A DNA stretch of 14,453 nucleotides from Succinivibrionaceae bacterium UBA3769 (GCA_002372325.1 DFFT01000150.1:1-14453); one strand, 5' to 3'. Positions 1-7,281 are shown, numbered from the stretch's first letter. Notes: generated by a model not told the origin, from the sequence alone. Program-made: numbers and translations.

Positions 1-208
1 GATAGTTCATTTCCAGAAAGGATGCCAGCATGTTCATGGAAAGAGTCTTTCCGAATCCCCGGGGCCTTAAAATCTGCAAAACCGCAGCGCGATGCACCAG
101 GTCTTCCAGAAAGGAGGTCTTGTCGATGTAAAGCCTTCTTGTGATGAGATTCTCAAAGTCTGCCGCATCGCCTGCCGCAAAATTCCGGGAAGTCAGTAAT
201 TCAGTCAT
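1..208 (-). CDS. AAA-ATPase-like protein (PF09820 type), N-terminal fragment
   Basis: The start codon is at 206-208 on the minus strand, preceded by an AAGGA-type ribosome binding site about 8 bases upstream; the gene runs off the left edge, leaving 69 codons. The visible protein reads DFENLITRRLYIDKTSFLE near residues 17-35, then a hydrophobic strand and RPRGFGKTLSMNML, a P-loop variant ending in GKT, near residues 49-62. This order (a 'yyvDKT' motif, then 'RPRrFGKTl') is the hallmark of the AAA-ATPase-like family that usually carries a PD-(D/E)XK nuclease-like domain at its C-terminus. Such genes are often multicopy in gut anaerobes and their biological role is not settled. The C-terminal nuclease domain cannot be seen here. 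The gene is divergent from everything to its right, and its upstream region contains the 17-bp tandem repeat at 271-304. Confidence 0.82.
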   Translation of the reverse strand, partial: MTELLTSRNFAAGDAADFENLITRRLYIDKTSFLEDLVHRAAVLQILRPRGFGKTLSMNMLASFLEMNY

Positions 209-270
209 GTTCTGTTCCTTCTTTGTGAGGCCGGTCTTCGCCTCCCTGCCGTGGGGTGGTGAAGCTGACA

Positions 271-304
271 CAAGGTATTATCTAATGCAAGGTATTATCT
301 AATA
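271..304. repeat. 17-bp tandem direct repeat, two copies
   Basis: CAAGGTATTATCTAATG at 271-287 is followed immediately by CAAGGTATTATCTAATA at 288-304, differing only in the last base. It lies about 65-95 bases upstream of the start of the minus-strand AAA-ATPase-like gene, inside its likely promoter region. On the minus strand each copy contains a GATAAT hexamer that could serve as a -10 element. Whether it is an operator, a doubled promoter element or slippage debris cannot be told from one sequence. Confidence 0.7.
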
Positions 305-309
305 CATGT

Positions 310-339
310 TTGACAGTATAAAGCGAAAGCTAATAGTAT
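310..339 (+). promoter_or_regulatory. possible sigma-70 promoter
   Basis: TTGACA at 310-315 is a perfect -35 hexamer; after 18 bases comes TAGTAT at 334-339, a partial -10 match. The nearest plus-strand gene is the permease pseudogene at 759, more than 400 bases away, so this may be a relic or a chance match in AT-rich DNA. Confidence 0.22.
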
Positions 340-758
340 TTTATTGCAAATCAATTTAAAAATAAACAAAGATATTAGTCAATGTTAACAAAATTCTTTT
401 ATTGGCAAGCGTAAAAATGAGATGATAAAAATTTAAAAACCGCGATTATTATTAAATTTTTTTCTGCTGTTTTTGTGAATTTTCTCCTACGTCTGCAAGA
501 TAAGAATTGAATTACGGAGATGACTGACAGATGATGTTTAAGGCCGGGGGATGCCCGGAAGAAGCATTTTGCATCCCCTTCGGCATTCACTGATGCGATC
601 AGTCAGACAGGGACGGGGCTGCCTGATTGCCTTTCGATTTCAGGAAAGAATTTTAAGCACACTGCGCAGGCAGAGATGTTCTGCTGATACCGTGCGTTTT
701 ATGCCTTTGATTTAGGATAAAGCATTTCTTCGCAGGCGATGGAAAGGAGCGGCATCAG
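340..758. other. intergenic region, AT-rich left half
   Basis: I see no convincing gene here. The left half is strongly AT-rich. A 63-codon open frame on the minus strand at 399-590 has low-complexity composition, no good ribosome binding site and no recognisable motif. The only structure I can support is the hairpin at 546-579. Confidence 0.6.
546..579. repeat. inverted repeat / hairpin
   Basis: GGGGATGC at 547-554 and GCATCCCC at 571-578 are perfectly complementary, with a further G-U pair outside and a 16-base loop. No T-tract follows on either strand, so it does not look like a standard intrinsic terminator. It lies between the minus-strand gene and the permease pseudogene. Confidence 0.45.
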
Positions 759-1520
759 ATGTCTGATGATAAGCATCAAATAGGTTTGCAGCCTCACCTC
801 TCACCGATGGCGGCATGGGCCCTGTCCTGTGGGCACCGCAGTGGGCTGGGGGCTCGCTGGTGGTCACCAGCAATACCTACCTGAACAGCGCCGGCCCTCT
901 GGGCACCATCATCGGACTTGTGGCCGGCGCCGTTCTCATGCCCTGATGTGCCGGAACTTTTTCTTCATGGCCAGCCATTACCCCCGCGCGGGAGGCATCT
1001 ATACCTGCACGACCTGCACGAAGGAGGTCTTTGGCTATGACCGCGCCTTCCTGGTGTTCTGGTTTCTCAGTCTGGCCTGTTTTTCCATGTTCTTGGCCAA
1101 CGCCACCAGTCTGCCGCTCTTTGCCCGTTTTTTTTATCGGGGACGTGCTGAAATTCGGCCACCTCTTTGATCTCTTCGGCTACGGCGTCTGCGCCGGGGA
1201 AGTGCTGCTGACTATTACCGCCGTAATTGTCATTACATTTCTGGGCACGCGTTTCAGGTGTCTCGCCATGTATGCCATGCCTGCCATGGTCTGGATATTT
1301 ACCGGCGGAATTACGTTTTGCTTCGGCGCGGCGCTCCTGGTTATGACGGCAGCCTGAGCTCCATGAGTCCTGGGTTTGTCCCGGACAGCAGCGCTCTGTC
1401 CCAGGCGATGCTCATTGCGTTTATTTCCCCTGGGCCTTTATCGGTTTTGAGAGCATTGGGAAACAGGTTCTTCCTCTGGCTTTTCTTATTCTGCGAGTCC
1501 CCGCTGAACAGAAACACTGA
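759..1520 (+). pseudogene. amino-acid permease (APC superfamily) pseudogene, multiply frameshifted
   Basis: An ATG at 759 with a GGAG site 12-15 bases upstream opens a permease-like N-terminus (LSPMAAWALSCG). The family's conserved pieces then appear in order but in changing frames: TAVGWG at ~835-850, SLVVTSNTYLNSAGPLGTI from 854 to the ATG at 938, CRNFFFMASHYPRAGG from ~946, KEVFGYDRAF and LANATSLPLFARFF to ~1130, GDVLKFGHLFDLFGYG from ~1140 to a stop at 1355, and PWAFIGFESIGKQ from ~1428. These match amino-acid permeases of the APC superfamily (GWG motif, AGPLGT, NAT-L-L-AR, FxGFESI). Shifts fall in or near homopolymers, such as a G run at ~847-852, a C run at 941-943, a run of eight T at 1128-1135 and a C run at 1427-1430. 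A 9-bp duplication (ACCTGCACG twice) sits just before KEVFGYD. Only about half a normal permease is present. The transported amino acid cannot be inferred. Confidence 0.83.
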
Positions 1521-1909
1521 ACATAAACAGTTCCGGCAGAAACAGTTCCGCCCGGGGATGCTCCGGGACTTCCTTCTTAACGAAATCCTTAATGCTGCCG
1601 GGTTAACGCAGCCGGCAGTAACGGAACGGGAAGATCGCGGGAGAAATTTCATGCATTTTCTGATGGGAATCTGTAACCAAAGCCGGGCGGAAGCGTTTTC
1701 AGTTCAGAAGCTGCCGAATAATCAGGCGCGGATCTTTTCCGGATGATGGCCGCATAATCTGTTTTTCAATGACGCGAGCCGAGTTTTGAGAATTATCGCA
1801 TCGTTTTAAATCTTAAGATTATAAAAGTAATTGTGTTTGAAAATGCCGTGAAGTATTGTTTCAGAACATGTTTTTGTTTTTCAGTATTTGACTGTGATCA
1901 GGAATTCAG
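1521..1909. other. intergenic region before the chaperone gene
   Basis: Downstream of the last recognisable permease codons I find no further permease motif. The open frames here on both strands (for example 1341-1652 minus) look like chance frames over the decayed gene. From about 1790 the sequence becomes AT-rich and promoter-like, with the palindrome at 1809-1820. An AGGA ribosome binding site stands 6 bases before the chaperone start at 1910. Confidence 0.6.
1809..1820. promoter_or_regulatory. 12-bp perfect palindrome upstream of chaperone gene
   Basis: AATCTTAAGATT is a perfect palindrome about 90 bases before the chaperone start codon, set in AT-rich DNA and overlapped at its right end by a TATAAA-like hexamer (1820-1825). 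It is a candidate dimeric-regulator site for the chaperone/effector operon, but a palindrome of this size in AT-rich DNA can arise by chance. Confidence 0.3.
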
Positions 1910-2404
1910 ATGAAAACGTTAGACGATTACAAAAATTTCCTTGCCGCCTTCAGGAAGCTTACCGGCATTGAAGCTTTTGCTCCGGATGAAACCGGACTGG
2001 TATCTGTAAGCGTAGATGACGACTTCAACCTCAATCTGCAGTTTATTCAGCACAGCGGCAAGGTGCTGTGCTTTGTTGAGGTTTGCCAGCTGCCCCATGA
2101 TGCCCCCAGAGAGGTTTATCGCGAGCTTCTGGCAGGATGTCTCTTCGGACGTGATACGGCCGGCGGCTATTTCAGCCTCGAGGAATCCTCGGAGACGGTG
2201 GTTTATAGCTATTTATTTGATGGCAGCGCCATTGAGGCTAATCCTGAGGAACTTTCCGATTCCCTGGAAAATATCATGCAGGTCTGCGGTCTCTGGCGGG
2301 ATCGCATCAAGGAGATAATTTTGGGAGAACTGCCTGCGGGCGAAGTGCCGGAGGGGCAGTTTGAGACTATGCGCGTGTCTGACATGGTAATGCTGCATCC
2401 CTGA
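1910..2404 (+). CDS. type III secretion chaperone, CesT-like family
   Basis: This 164-residue acidic protein has the size and motif order of CesT/Tir-type secretion chaperones. They are dimeric cytoplasmic proteins that bind the N-terminal region of one effector and keep it secretion-competent. Residues 5-20 form a helix (YKNFLAAFRKLTGI). Alternating hydrophobic strands follow (VSVSVDDDFNLNLQFI, VLCFVEVCQLP). Next comes the family-typical RELLAGCLFGRDTAGGYFSL with a conserved glycine-phenylalanine turn, then VVYSYLF and a C-terminal helix (LSDSLENIMQVCGLWRDRI). The ATG at 1910 has an AGGA site 6 bases upstream. The stop lies 33 bases before the large downstream gene, the usual chaperone-then-effector order. 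The family assignment rests on this pattern and the gene order; sequence identity across the family is low. Confidence 0.75.
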   Translation: MKTLDDYKNFLAAFRKLTGIEAFAPDETGLVSVSVDDDFNLNLQFIQHSGKVLCFVEVCQLPHDAPREVYRELLAGCLFGRDTAGGYFSLEESSETVVYSYLFDGSAIEANPEELSDSLENIMQVCGLWRDRIKEIILGELPAGEVPEGQFETMRVSDMVMLHP

Positions 2405-2437
2405 TTTAAAAAAAAACTGACAGGTGAGGAGAGTTCT

Positions 2438-5400
2438 ATGACCGGAATAATGAGCTCGTTTGAGAATATCGCCAGAGATGCCTGGATTTCATCTCGTGAT
2501 GTAGTGGTTAACGAGACCGGAGACAAGGCGATAAAGGGGAATCTCTTTTTTTCCGCCGGCAAAGAAAGCAATGACAATACCATGAAAGTCTTCCGGGAGG
2601 CTTTGTCGCAGAAGTACGGTGTTTTCGGGGCTCATGCCTTTGACACGGTGCTGGGCTCCCGCATGCAGCTGCACAAGTCCCTGAGAGTCTGCGATATCAG
2701 GGCGGTTCTCTCCAAGCTTGATACCGTTAAAAACACCAGGCTTATTTGCGAACTGAACCGGCAGCTGGATACGGATCCCAAGATTCTTGAACTGTCAGCG
2801 GAAGACCGGAATAAGGTTCGCGATGAAATAAGAGGGCATCTGCGGCATCACAGCTATACCAGTCAGATCCAGAAGACGGAGGATCTGTCCCGGGTAGCGT
2901 CAGCTATTATCAAAAACACCTTAGAAAGTAATTCATATGCACGCAAAGAGGATTTGCAAGCCTTTCGCAAGGATGTTTCTCAGGAACTTTCGGACAGAGA
3001 ACCTGCCGGACTCAAGAACCTTTCAGTCGTCATGAACAAAAAAGAAGGCTCTGTTGAAGACCGGATAAAGAGCGGCGCTTTGGGAGTCGGGCAGCGCATT
3101 AACCGTTCCACTGTGAATCCGATGCTCCTCACGCAGCTTAAAACCAACGGCGTGGAACCCGGCTTTATTTATACCAGCGACTGGTCAGCCAATGACACCA
3201 GGGGCTTAATGGCTGATTACGAATCAGATGACAGTATTCAGATTCTGAAAGATCTCAAAAATGTCAATCCGGGACTCGCTGAGAAGTGCGCCGGCAAATC
3301 TGTTCGCGATCAGATCATGCTCTGCGGCCGCGCTCATCCGGCGTGCATGTCCGCGGTGGCGGAATTCATTATCGAAAGAGAGATGGGTAACCCCGAAAGC
3401 CGGCTCAGCAAGGCATTTTTTGAAAAGAGAGGCCACCTTAATAATCAGGAAAACTGGCAGAATACCGGCATGGACTTCATTAAGAAGGAATTCTTCTCTG
3501 AAATCCGGGATGCGATTCTCAGCGTTTCCGACAAGGATCCCGATTATGAAAAGTCCCCGATGTTCCAGCACTTCAGCGATCGGCACATTGTCAAGCTGGA
3601 CTATAACGAAAATTGCCGGATAGTCAATTATTCCAAGGGCTCTGCCGGCAAGTTCATGCGGCCGGAGCGCATTATCACCGGACGCAAATTCGGACAGATT
3701 TACCGTTTGCAGACTGCTACCACTGCGGACAAGTCTTCCGCAGGCGCCGTTACCGAAGCCCTGGCCAATGATCTTTCCCGGCTGGCCGGCGTGCCCACTC
3801 AGGAGCTGCGCATCGTCCGGGGCAAGTATTCCGACGGTCATCCCAAGCTGATGCTGGAGGCGAAGTTTTCCAAAGGCTACAGCGATATGGAGAACGGCTA
3901 CATAAAAGACGGTCAGATCGTGCCTCCGGAAGGGAAGAAGACGGAAAGCCTCGGCAAATACAAGGCGTTTTTCCTGGTTACCGCAGATCGCGATGCCGTG
4001 GGTTCCCGGGGACAGAACAAGGGCTTTGTGGACGACAAGTTTTTTGCCATCGATCCGGGGCATTCCCTGGAGAATAACGGCCGTCATCTGGAGGTGGATG
4101 ACAATTTAAACTTCAAGGATACCTTTGGTTTTTCCACCAAGCCGCGGTTTAAGAATTTCTCGGTTTTTGACGATGATACCCGTTTTGAAAAGATGAAGGG
4201 CGTTCTCGAGCTCCGGGAACTGAAGAATTCCGGCAAGGCAGAAAAGCTTTTCACAGACTATCGCACCAGCTTTGATCCCAATGAACCGAATATTTCTGCC
4301 CAGGAAAAGCATCTCAGAGAGCAGATTATCTCTTCCATCAGGGAGAAGGAGAAGGAGTTTAACGATAACGTAGACAAGATTCTCTCCGTGGCGGACAGTC
4401 AGCTCCGTCTTTACGACGATTTGGCTCAGGACGGCCCCGAGATTCAGGAAAAAGCCATTGAGACTATTGAAAACCTGGAAAAGCTGACATCTCCCACTAC
4501 CTGGGTCAGTCCTAATGGCGAGGTTGCCCTGAAGCACCTTTCCGTGATTCCCCAGACCCGGATGCCCTGGCGTGCTCATGCAGACGGGGATAACATTGTC
4601 TATCACTGCGATAAGCCGCTGACTAAGGAGGCCGCAAATATGCTGCGGGCCATGGGAGCGACTGCCGGTGTCAATGTGGAGATCGATGCCGAATCCTGCG
4701 CCAGGATCACTGTTTCCCGGGCCAATGCCGGCAAAGTCTTTGAGGTGTTTTCAGAAAAGAATGTGGCGAAGATGACCCATCCGGATGAGGCCAGCGAAAG
4801 ACAGATGGGCGGGAACGGACTCACGGCGGCCAAGAATTACAGATCTCCGGTGGTTTCAGCTCCCGCTGCCGGCCCCGCTCCGGATCCCTCGGTGCCCCCG
4901 TTCCCTATTCCTGACGATCTGGATGTGGAGATCGGGAATGAAAGGCTGCATTTTATCAAAAAGCACTATGAGACCATGATCATGGACACGCCTCCGGCAG
5001 AGCGGCCCCGGAGCGTCGCTGAACTTAAGAATCTGCTGGCATGCCGGATCCAAAAGGGCCGGGAGATTATCAAGGCGGTGTATGCCGGACAGGGGCATCG
5101 TTATGAAACCTCCCTCCGCAATGCAGCCTGTGTGACTCTGGCCTTTCATGCCGCCACGGTAAAGAAGGGCGAGTACAATGATCGGGGAGCCTTCTCCGTG
5201 CAGGATCCCGACGGCTATCTGTATCAGTGGCTGGATAAGTGCAAGGAGGTCTATCTGAGAACCTCCACTCATGCCAGGGCCTATCATCACAAGACGGTGG
5301 ATGGCCACATGAATATGCCCCGGGGCATTGATATTCCCAGGAACATGGGCGGACTTATGGGCGGCATGAGAACCTTTCATTACTTCAGCCTTCCCGCAGA

Positions 5401-5929
5401 GAACAGAGAGGCTCGCCGGCTGTTTCTTAAATGCGAAACCCATGGCATTTACAACAGCACCATCAGCGATGAAGAGATAGAAAAGTCCCGGGTTTCAGGA
5501 ATGCAGGTTCGGAAGGAAAGATCTGGTGACAAGTCGGAATCACTGAAGCATTGCATGTCTCTGGTGACATCAATCGGAAGAAGGGGCCCCGGGTACGGAA
5601 ACCGCAAGGAGATTTTCCCGAAACATCTGGCGAATGGCTTGAGCGAAGTTCAGGATAAGCTGAGAAAAGCCGGATTTGCCAAAGAGGCTGAGGATCTGGC
5701 GGAGGGGGTGGCCGGCAAAGCTAACGGAGGCATCCGGGCTCTGGCTGCCAATGCTCAGAAAATGCTCAAATCAGACAATGGTGTCCAGATCTTCGAAATC
5801 ATAGGCGATTTCGTCGGGGAAATCGATGCGTATGTGAGAGCCACTGATGACGCAGGCAATGCGCTGCGTTCCGGCTCAGGCGAAGGGCGTATCGGTAACG
5901 AGGTGATGATCAATATGGATGAATTCTGA
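2438..5929 (+). CDS. putative type III effector, 1163 residues, with PI4K/HipA-like kinase core
   Basis: The gene directly follows the CesT-like chaperone. The ATG at 2438 is preceded at 5-6 bases by AGGTGAGGAGAG, a strong ribosome binding site that favours it over the ATG at 2450. No signal peptide or membrane segment is visible, which suits a cytoplasmic protein exported without cleavage. Residues ~1-400 are mostly helical and unrecognised. Residues ~405-545 look like an atypical kinase: FGQIYRLQT (nucleotide-loop region), AVTEALANDLSRLAG with E440 (helix C-like), MLEAKF (hinge), ADRDAVGSRGQN with D517/D519 and N527 (catalytic loop), and AIDPGHS with D539 (metal-binding 'DFG' equivalent). 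This follows the plan of PI3/PI4-kinase, HipA and actin-fragmin kinase folds. Residues ~621-684 are charged and helical, perhaps coiled coil. Residues ~806-830 are proline-rich. The C-terminal ~330 residues, with a His cluster at 945-957, match nothing I know. Kinase activity is inference. Confidence 0.72.
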   Translation: MTGIMSSFENIARDAWISSRDVVVNETGDKAIKGNLFFSAGKESNDNTMKVFREALSQKYGVFGAHAFDTVLGSRMQLHKSLRVCDIRAVLSKLDTVKNTRLICELNRQLDTDPKILELSAEDRNKVRDEIRGHLRHHSYTSQIQKTEDLSRVASAIIKNTLESNSYARKEDLQAFRKDVSQELSDREPAGLKNLSVVMNKKEGSVEDRIKSGALGVGQRINRSTVNPMLLTQLKTNGVEPGFIYTSDWSANDTRGLMADYESDDSIQILKDLKNVNPGLAEKCAGKSVRDQIMLCGRAHPACMSAVAEFIIEREMGNPESRLSKAFFEKRGHLNNQENWQNTGMDFIKKEFFSEIRDAILSVSDKDPDYEKSPMFQHFSDRHIVKLDYNENCRIVNYSKGSAGKFMRPERIITGRKFGQIYRLQTATTADKSSAGAVTEALANDLSRLAGVPTQELRIVRGKYSDGHPKLMLEAKFSKGYSDMENGYIKDGQIVPPEGKKTESLGKYKAFFLVTADRDAVGSRGQNKGFVDDKFFAIDPGHSLENNGRHLEVDDNLNFKDTFGFSTKPRFKNFSVFDDDTRFEKMKGVLELRELKNSGKAEKLFTDYRTSFDPNEPNISAQEKHLREQIISSIREKEKEFNDNVDKILSVADSQLRLYDDLAQDGPEIQEKAIETIENLEKLTSPTTWVSPNGEVALKHLSVIPQTRMPWRAHADGDNIVYHCDKPLTKEAANMLRAMGATAGVNVEIDAESCARITVSRANAGKVFEVFSEKNVAKMTHPDEASERQMGGNGLTAAKNYRSPVVSAPAAGPAPDPSVPPFPIPDDLDVEIGNERLHFIKKHYETMIMDTPPAERPRSVAELKNLLACRIQKGREIIKAVYAGQGHRYETSLRNAACVTLAFHAATVKKGEYNDRGAFSVQDPDGYLYQWLDKCKEVYLRTSTHARAYHHKTVDGHMNMPRGIDIPRNMGGLMGGMRTFHYFSLPAENREARRLFLKCETHGIYNSTISDEEIEKSRVSGMQVRKERSGDKSESLKHCMSLVTSIGRRGPGYGNRKEIFPKHLANGLSEVQDKLRKAGFAKEAEDLAEGVAGKANGGIRALAANAQKMLKSDNGVQIFEIIGDFVGEIDAYVRATDDAGNALRSGSGEGRIGNEVMINMDEF

Positions 5930-5958
5930 GAGGTAAGGTCTCCGGATTAAATCCCTGC

Positions 5959-5998
5959 TCCCCGGAGTTCCGTTTATGCGAATTTCCGGGGATTTTTC
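5959..5998 (+). terminator. intrinsic terminator after the effector gene
   Basis: TCCCCGGA at 5959-5966 pairs perfectly with TCCGGGGA at 5985-5992 across an 18-base loop, and TTTTTC follows at once. It sits 30 bases after the effector stop codon and closes the chaperone/effector operon. Confidence 0.8.
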
Positions 5999-6402
5999 TG
6001 TTTCCGGTATCAGGCGGAGCAGTTCTTTCCAGCGGGAAAGTACCCAGTCAGCGTGTCAAATGAGTCCCTGCCGCTCTCTTTCCTTTTTCGCCATGTCCCG
6101 CTATCTTGTCCTGAACTGTATTGAATTTTTCCCCTTATGGGGTAATTCCTTTGCTCCGGCTTCGTGAAGTCATGAGTCATTGCAGGATATGAGATCAGCA
6201 TTTAATCACCAGGCCAGCAGTTTTTCTCAGCAGTCCCGTTCACATTTCATCAAATATCCTATATCTTTATCTCAGCGTGCAATTTGTTCTGTTATTTCGG
6301 GCCGTATTTCCAGAAGGTACTTCGTTACATGGTTCCGGTCGAAATGAGTGTTTTTTTTCAGCTATTTGGCAGCAGCGATTTAGCATTGTTTGTTCATAGA
6401 TA

Positions 6403-6434
6403 GATACCTGAATCTTGTGATACCTGAAGCTTGC
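6403..6434. repeat. 16-bp tandem direct repeat, two copies (14/16 identical)
   Basis: GATACCTGAATCTTGT at 6403-6418 is followed directly by GATACCTGAAGCTTGC at 6419-6434. It lies about 190 bases upstream of the AT-rich gene at 6627 and has the same two-copy head-to-tail form as the repeat at 271-304, with an unrelated unit sequence. Confidence 0.6.
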
Positions 6435-6490
6435 GGCCGTCGTGAGCATGCCTATTTGGCTTTGCAAGATAGCCTATATATTAGGTGCAG

Positions 6491-6507
6491 GTTGGCTCGT
6501 CGCCAAC
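6491..6507. repeat. short inverted repeat upstream of the 6627 gene
   Basis: GTTGGC at 6491-6496 and GCCAAC at 6502-6507 form a 6-bp GC-rich stem with a 5-base loop, inside otherwise AT-rich DNA about 120 bases before the next start codon. No T-tract follows. Confidence 0.35.
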
Positions 6508-6626
6508 GTGTGGAAATACCTCTTGATTAATGCAATACTGTAATTCGGTTCTAAATACAACAATGAATTATCGGAAATGCTAAGGTATGTAAATAAATTA
6601 GAAAATAATAATTGGAAGGTTGAAAA

Positions 6627-7250
6627 ATGAAAGTCTTTGAATGGATACCAAATAAATCAATCGGTGATTTATGCTTTAACATGACAAAGGAAGAGACCAG
6701 AAGAGCTATGGGCGACGCCGTTTATACGCCGTGGTTCAGCGGAAGATCAGACGTTTATAAAGACTATAGCATACGTTTGGATTTTGATGATAACCGCCTT
6801 CTCGAAGCAGTTGAATTTTTGGGAATTGAAAGTGGGTTCTTTCAGGTTTTGTATAACGGGAGAGTAATATATCCGAAAACCGTAAATACCTTTTTCAAGA
6901 TTTTTGATAAGAGCATGTTTAAGCCAGATCCGGATGATCCAAAATCATTTCAGTGTAATAAATTGAACATCTCAGGTACCTGGAATTATGATCACGGTCC
7001 TGCTCTTTTGGTGGGAAGAGAGCATTATCTGGATGAAAGCGATGAATTTCTCATTGTTCATGACATTCTTGATGACCTGTCATTCAAACTGAAACCTGGA
7101 ATGCATCGTAAAGAAACCAGGATAATTCTTAATGAAATGTCCGATAAATTAGATGTTTGGGGACAGGCTGATGTTTACGCCAAGTATCTTATAGTTAAAT
7201 TTGACAATGATGACAGAATGATGTCATATACATACCACTTCCGGTTCTGA
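6627..7250 (+). CDS. uncharacterised protein with two copies of a BamE/SmpA-like module
   Basis: This 207-residue protein starts at an ATG preceded by GGAAGG seven bases upstream. No signal peptide or lipobox is present, so it is probably cytoplasmic. I do not recognise a named family, but it contains an internal duplication with a constant offset of 140 residues: T24-R25 with T164-R165, D42-V43-Y44 with D182-V183-Y184, Y47 with Y187, I49 with I189, D55 with D195 and R57 with R197. Each copy reads as a short helix with a K-E-x-T-R or K-E-T-R motif, a turn, then two strands ending in an acidic D/N-rich turn and Arg. This recalls the helix-then-sheet plan of BamE/SmpA-like domains. Base composition and codons are clearly more AT-rich than in pnuC-nadR-uvrC, suggesting recent acquisition. 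Small cytoplasmic proteins of this kind are sometimes immunity proteins, but no partner toxin is in the window. Confidence 0.75.
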   Translation: MKVFEWIPNKSIGDLCFNMTKEETRRAMGDAVYTPWFSGRSDVYKDYSIRLDFDDNRLLEAVEFLGIESGFFQVLYNGRVIYPKTVNTFFKIFDKSMFKPDPDDPKSFQCNKLNISGTWNYDHGPALLVGREHYLDESDEFLIVHDILDDLSFKLKPGMHRKETRIILNEMSDKLDVWGQADVYAKYLIVKFDNDDRMMSYTYHFRF

Positions 7251-7281
7251 TTTTAACGATTTTCTGGGTGAATACAGCGCT

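Larger units (their letters stand above)
5999..6626. other. long intergenic region without a convincing gene
   Basis: About 630 bases separate the terminator from the next start codon. Open frames of 63-66 codons on both strands (5976-6167 plus, 6010-6201 minus, 6267-6467 minus) have no good ribosome binding site and no domain I recognise. The right half is AT-rich and holds the 16-bp tandem repeat at 6403-6434 and a hairpin at 6491-6507. Transposase remnants or a small RNA cannot be excluded. Confidence 0.55.

Noticed and set aside
271..304. CRISPR array
   Set aside because: The two copies are directly adjacent with no spacers, and there are only two.
829..1357. Reading 829-1170 and 1031-1357 as two separate small proteins
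   Set aside because: Each begins and ends with out-of-frame sequence around stretches of one permease, so they are pieces of a single broken gene.
3224..4087. 287-codon open frame on the minus strand
   Set aside because: It lies wholly inside the effector gene on the opposite strand, has no ribosome binding site and reads as an antisense frame of a GC-rich coding sequence.
4856..5443. 195-codon minus-strand frame inside the effector gene
   Set aside because: It is antisense to the plus-strand gene, whose protein shows clear domain structure; no independent motif is seen.
6010..6467. Small minus-strand open frames in the spacer (6010-6201, 6267-6467)
   Set aside because: They are 63-66 codons long with no ribosome binding site or domain; a transposase remnant was considered, but no terminal repeats or DDE motif are visible.
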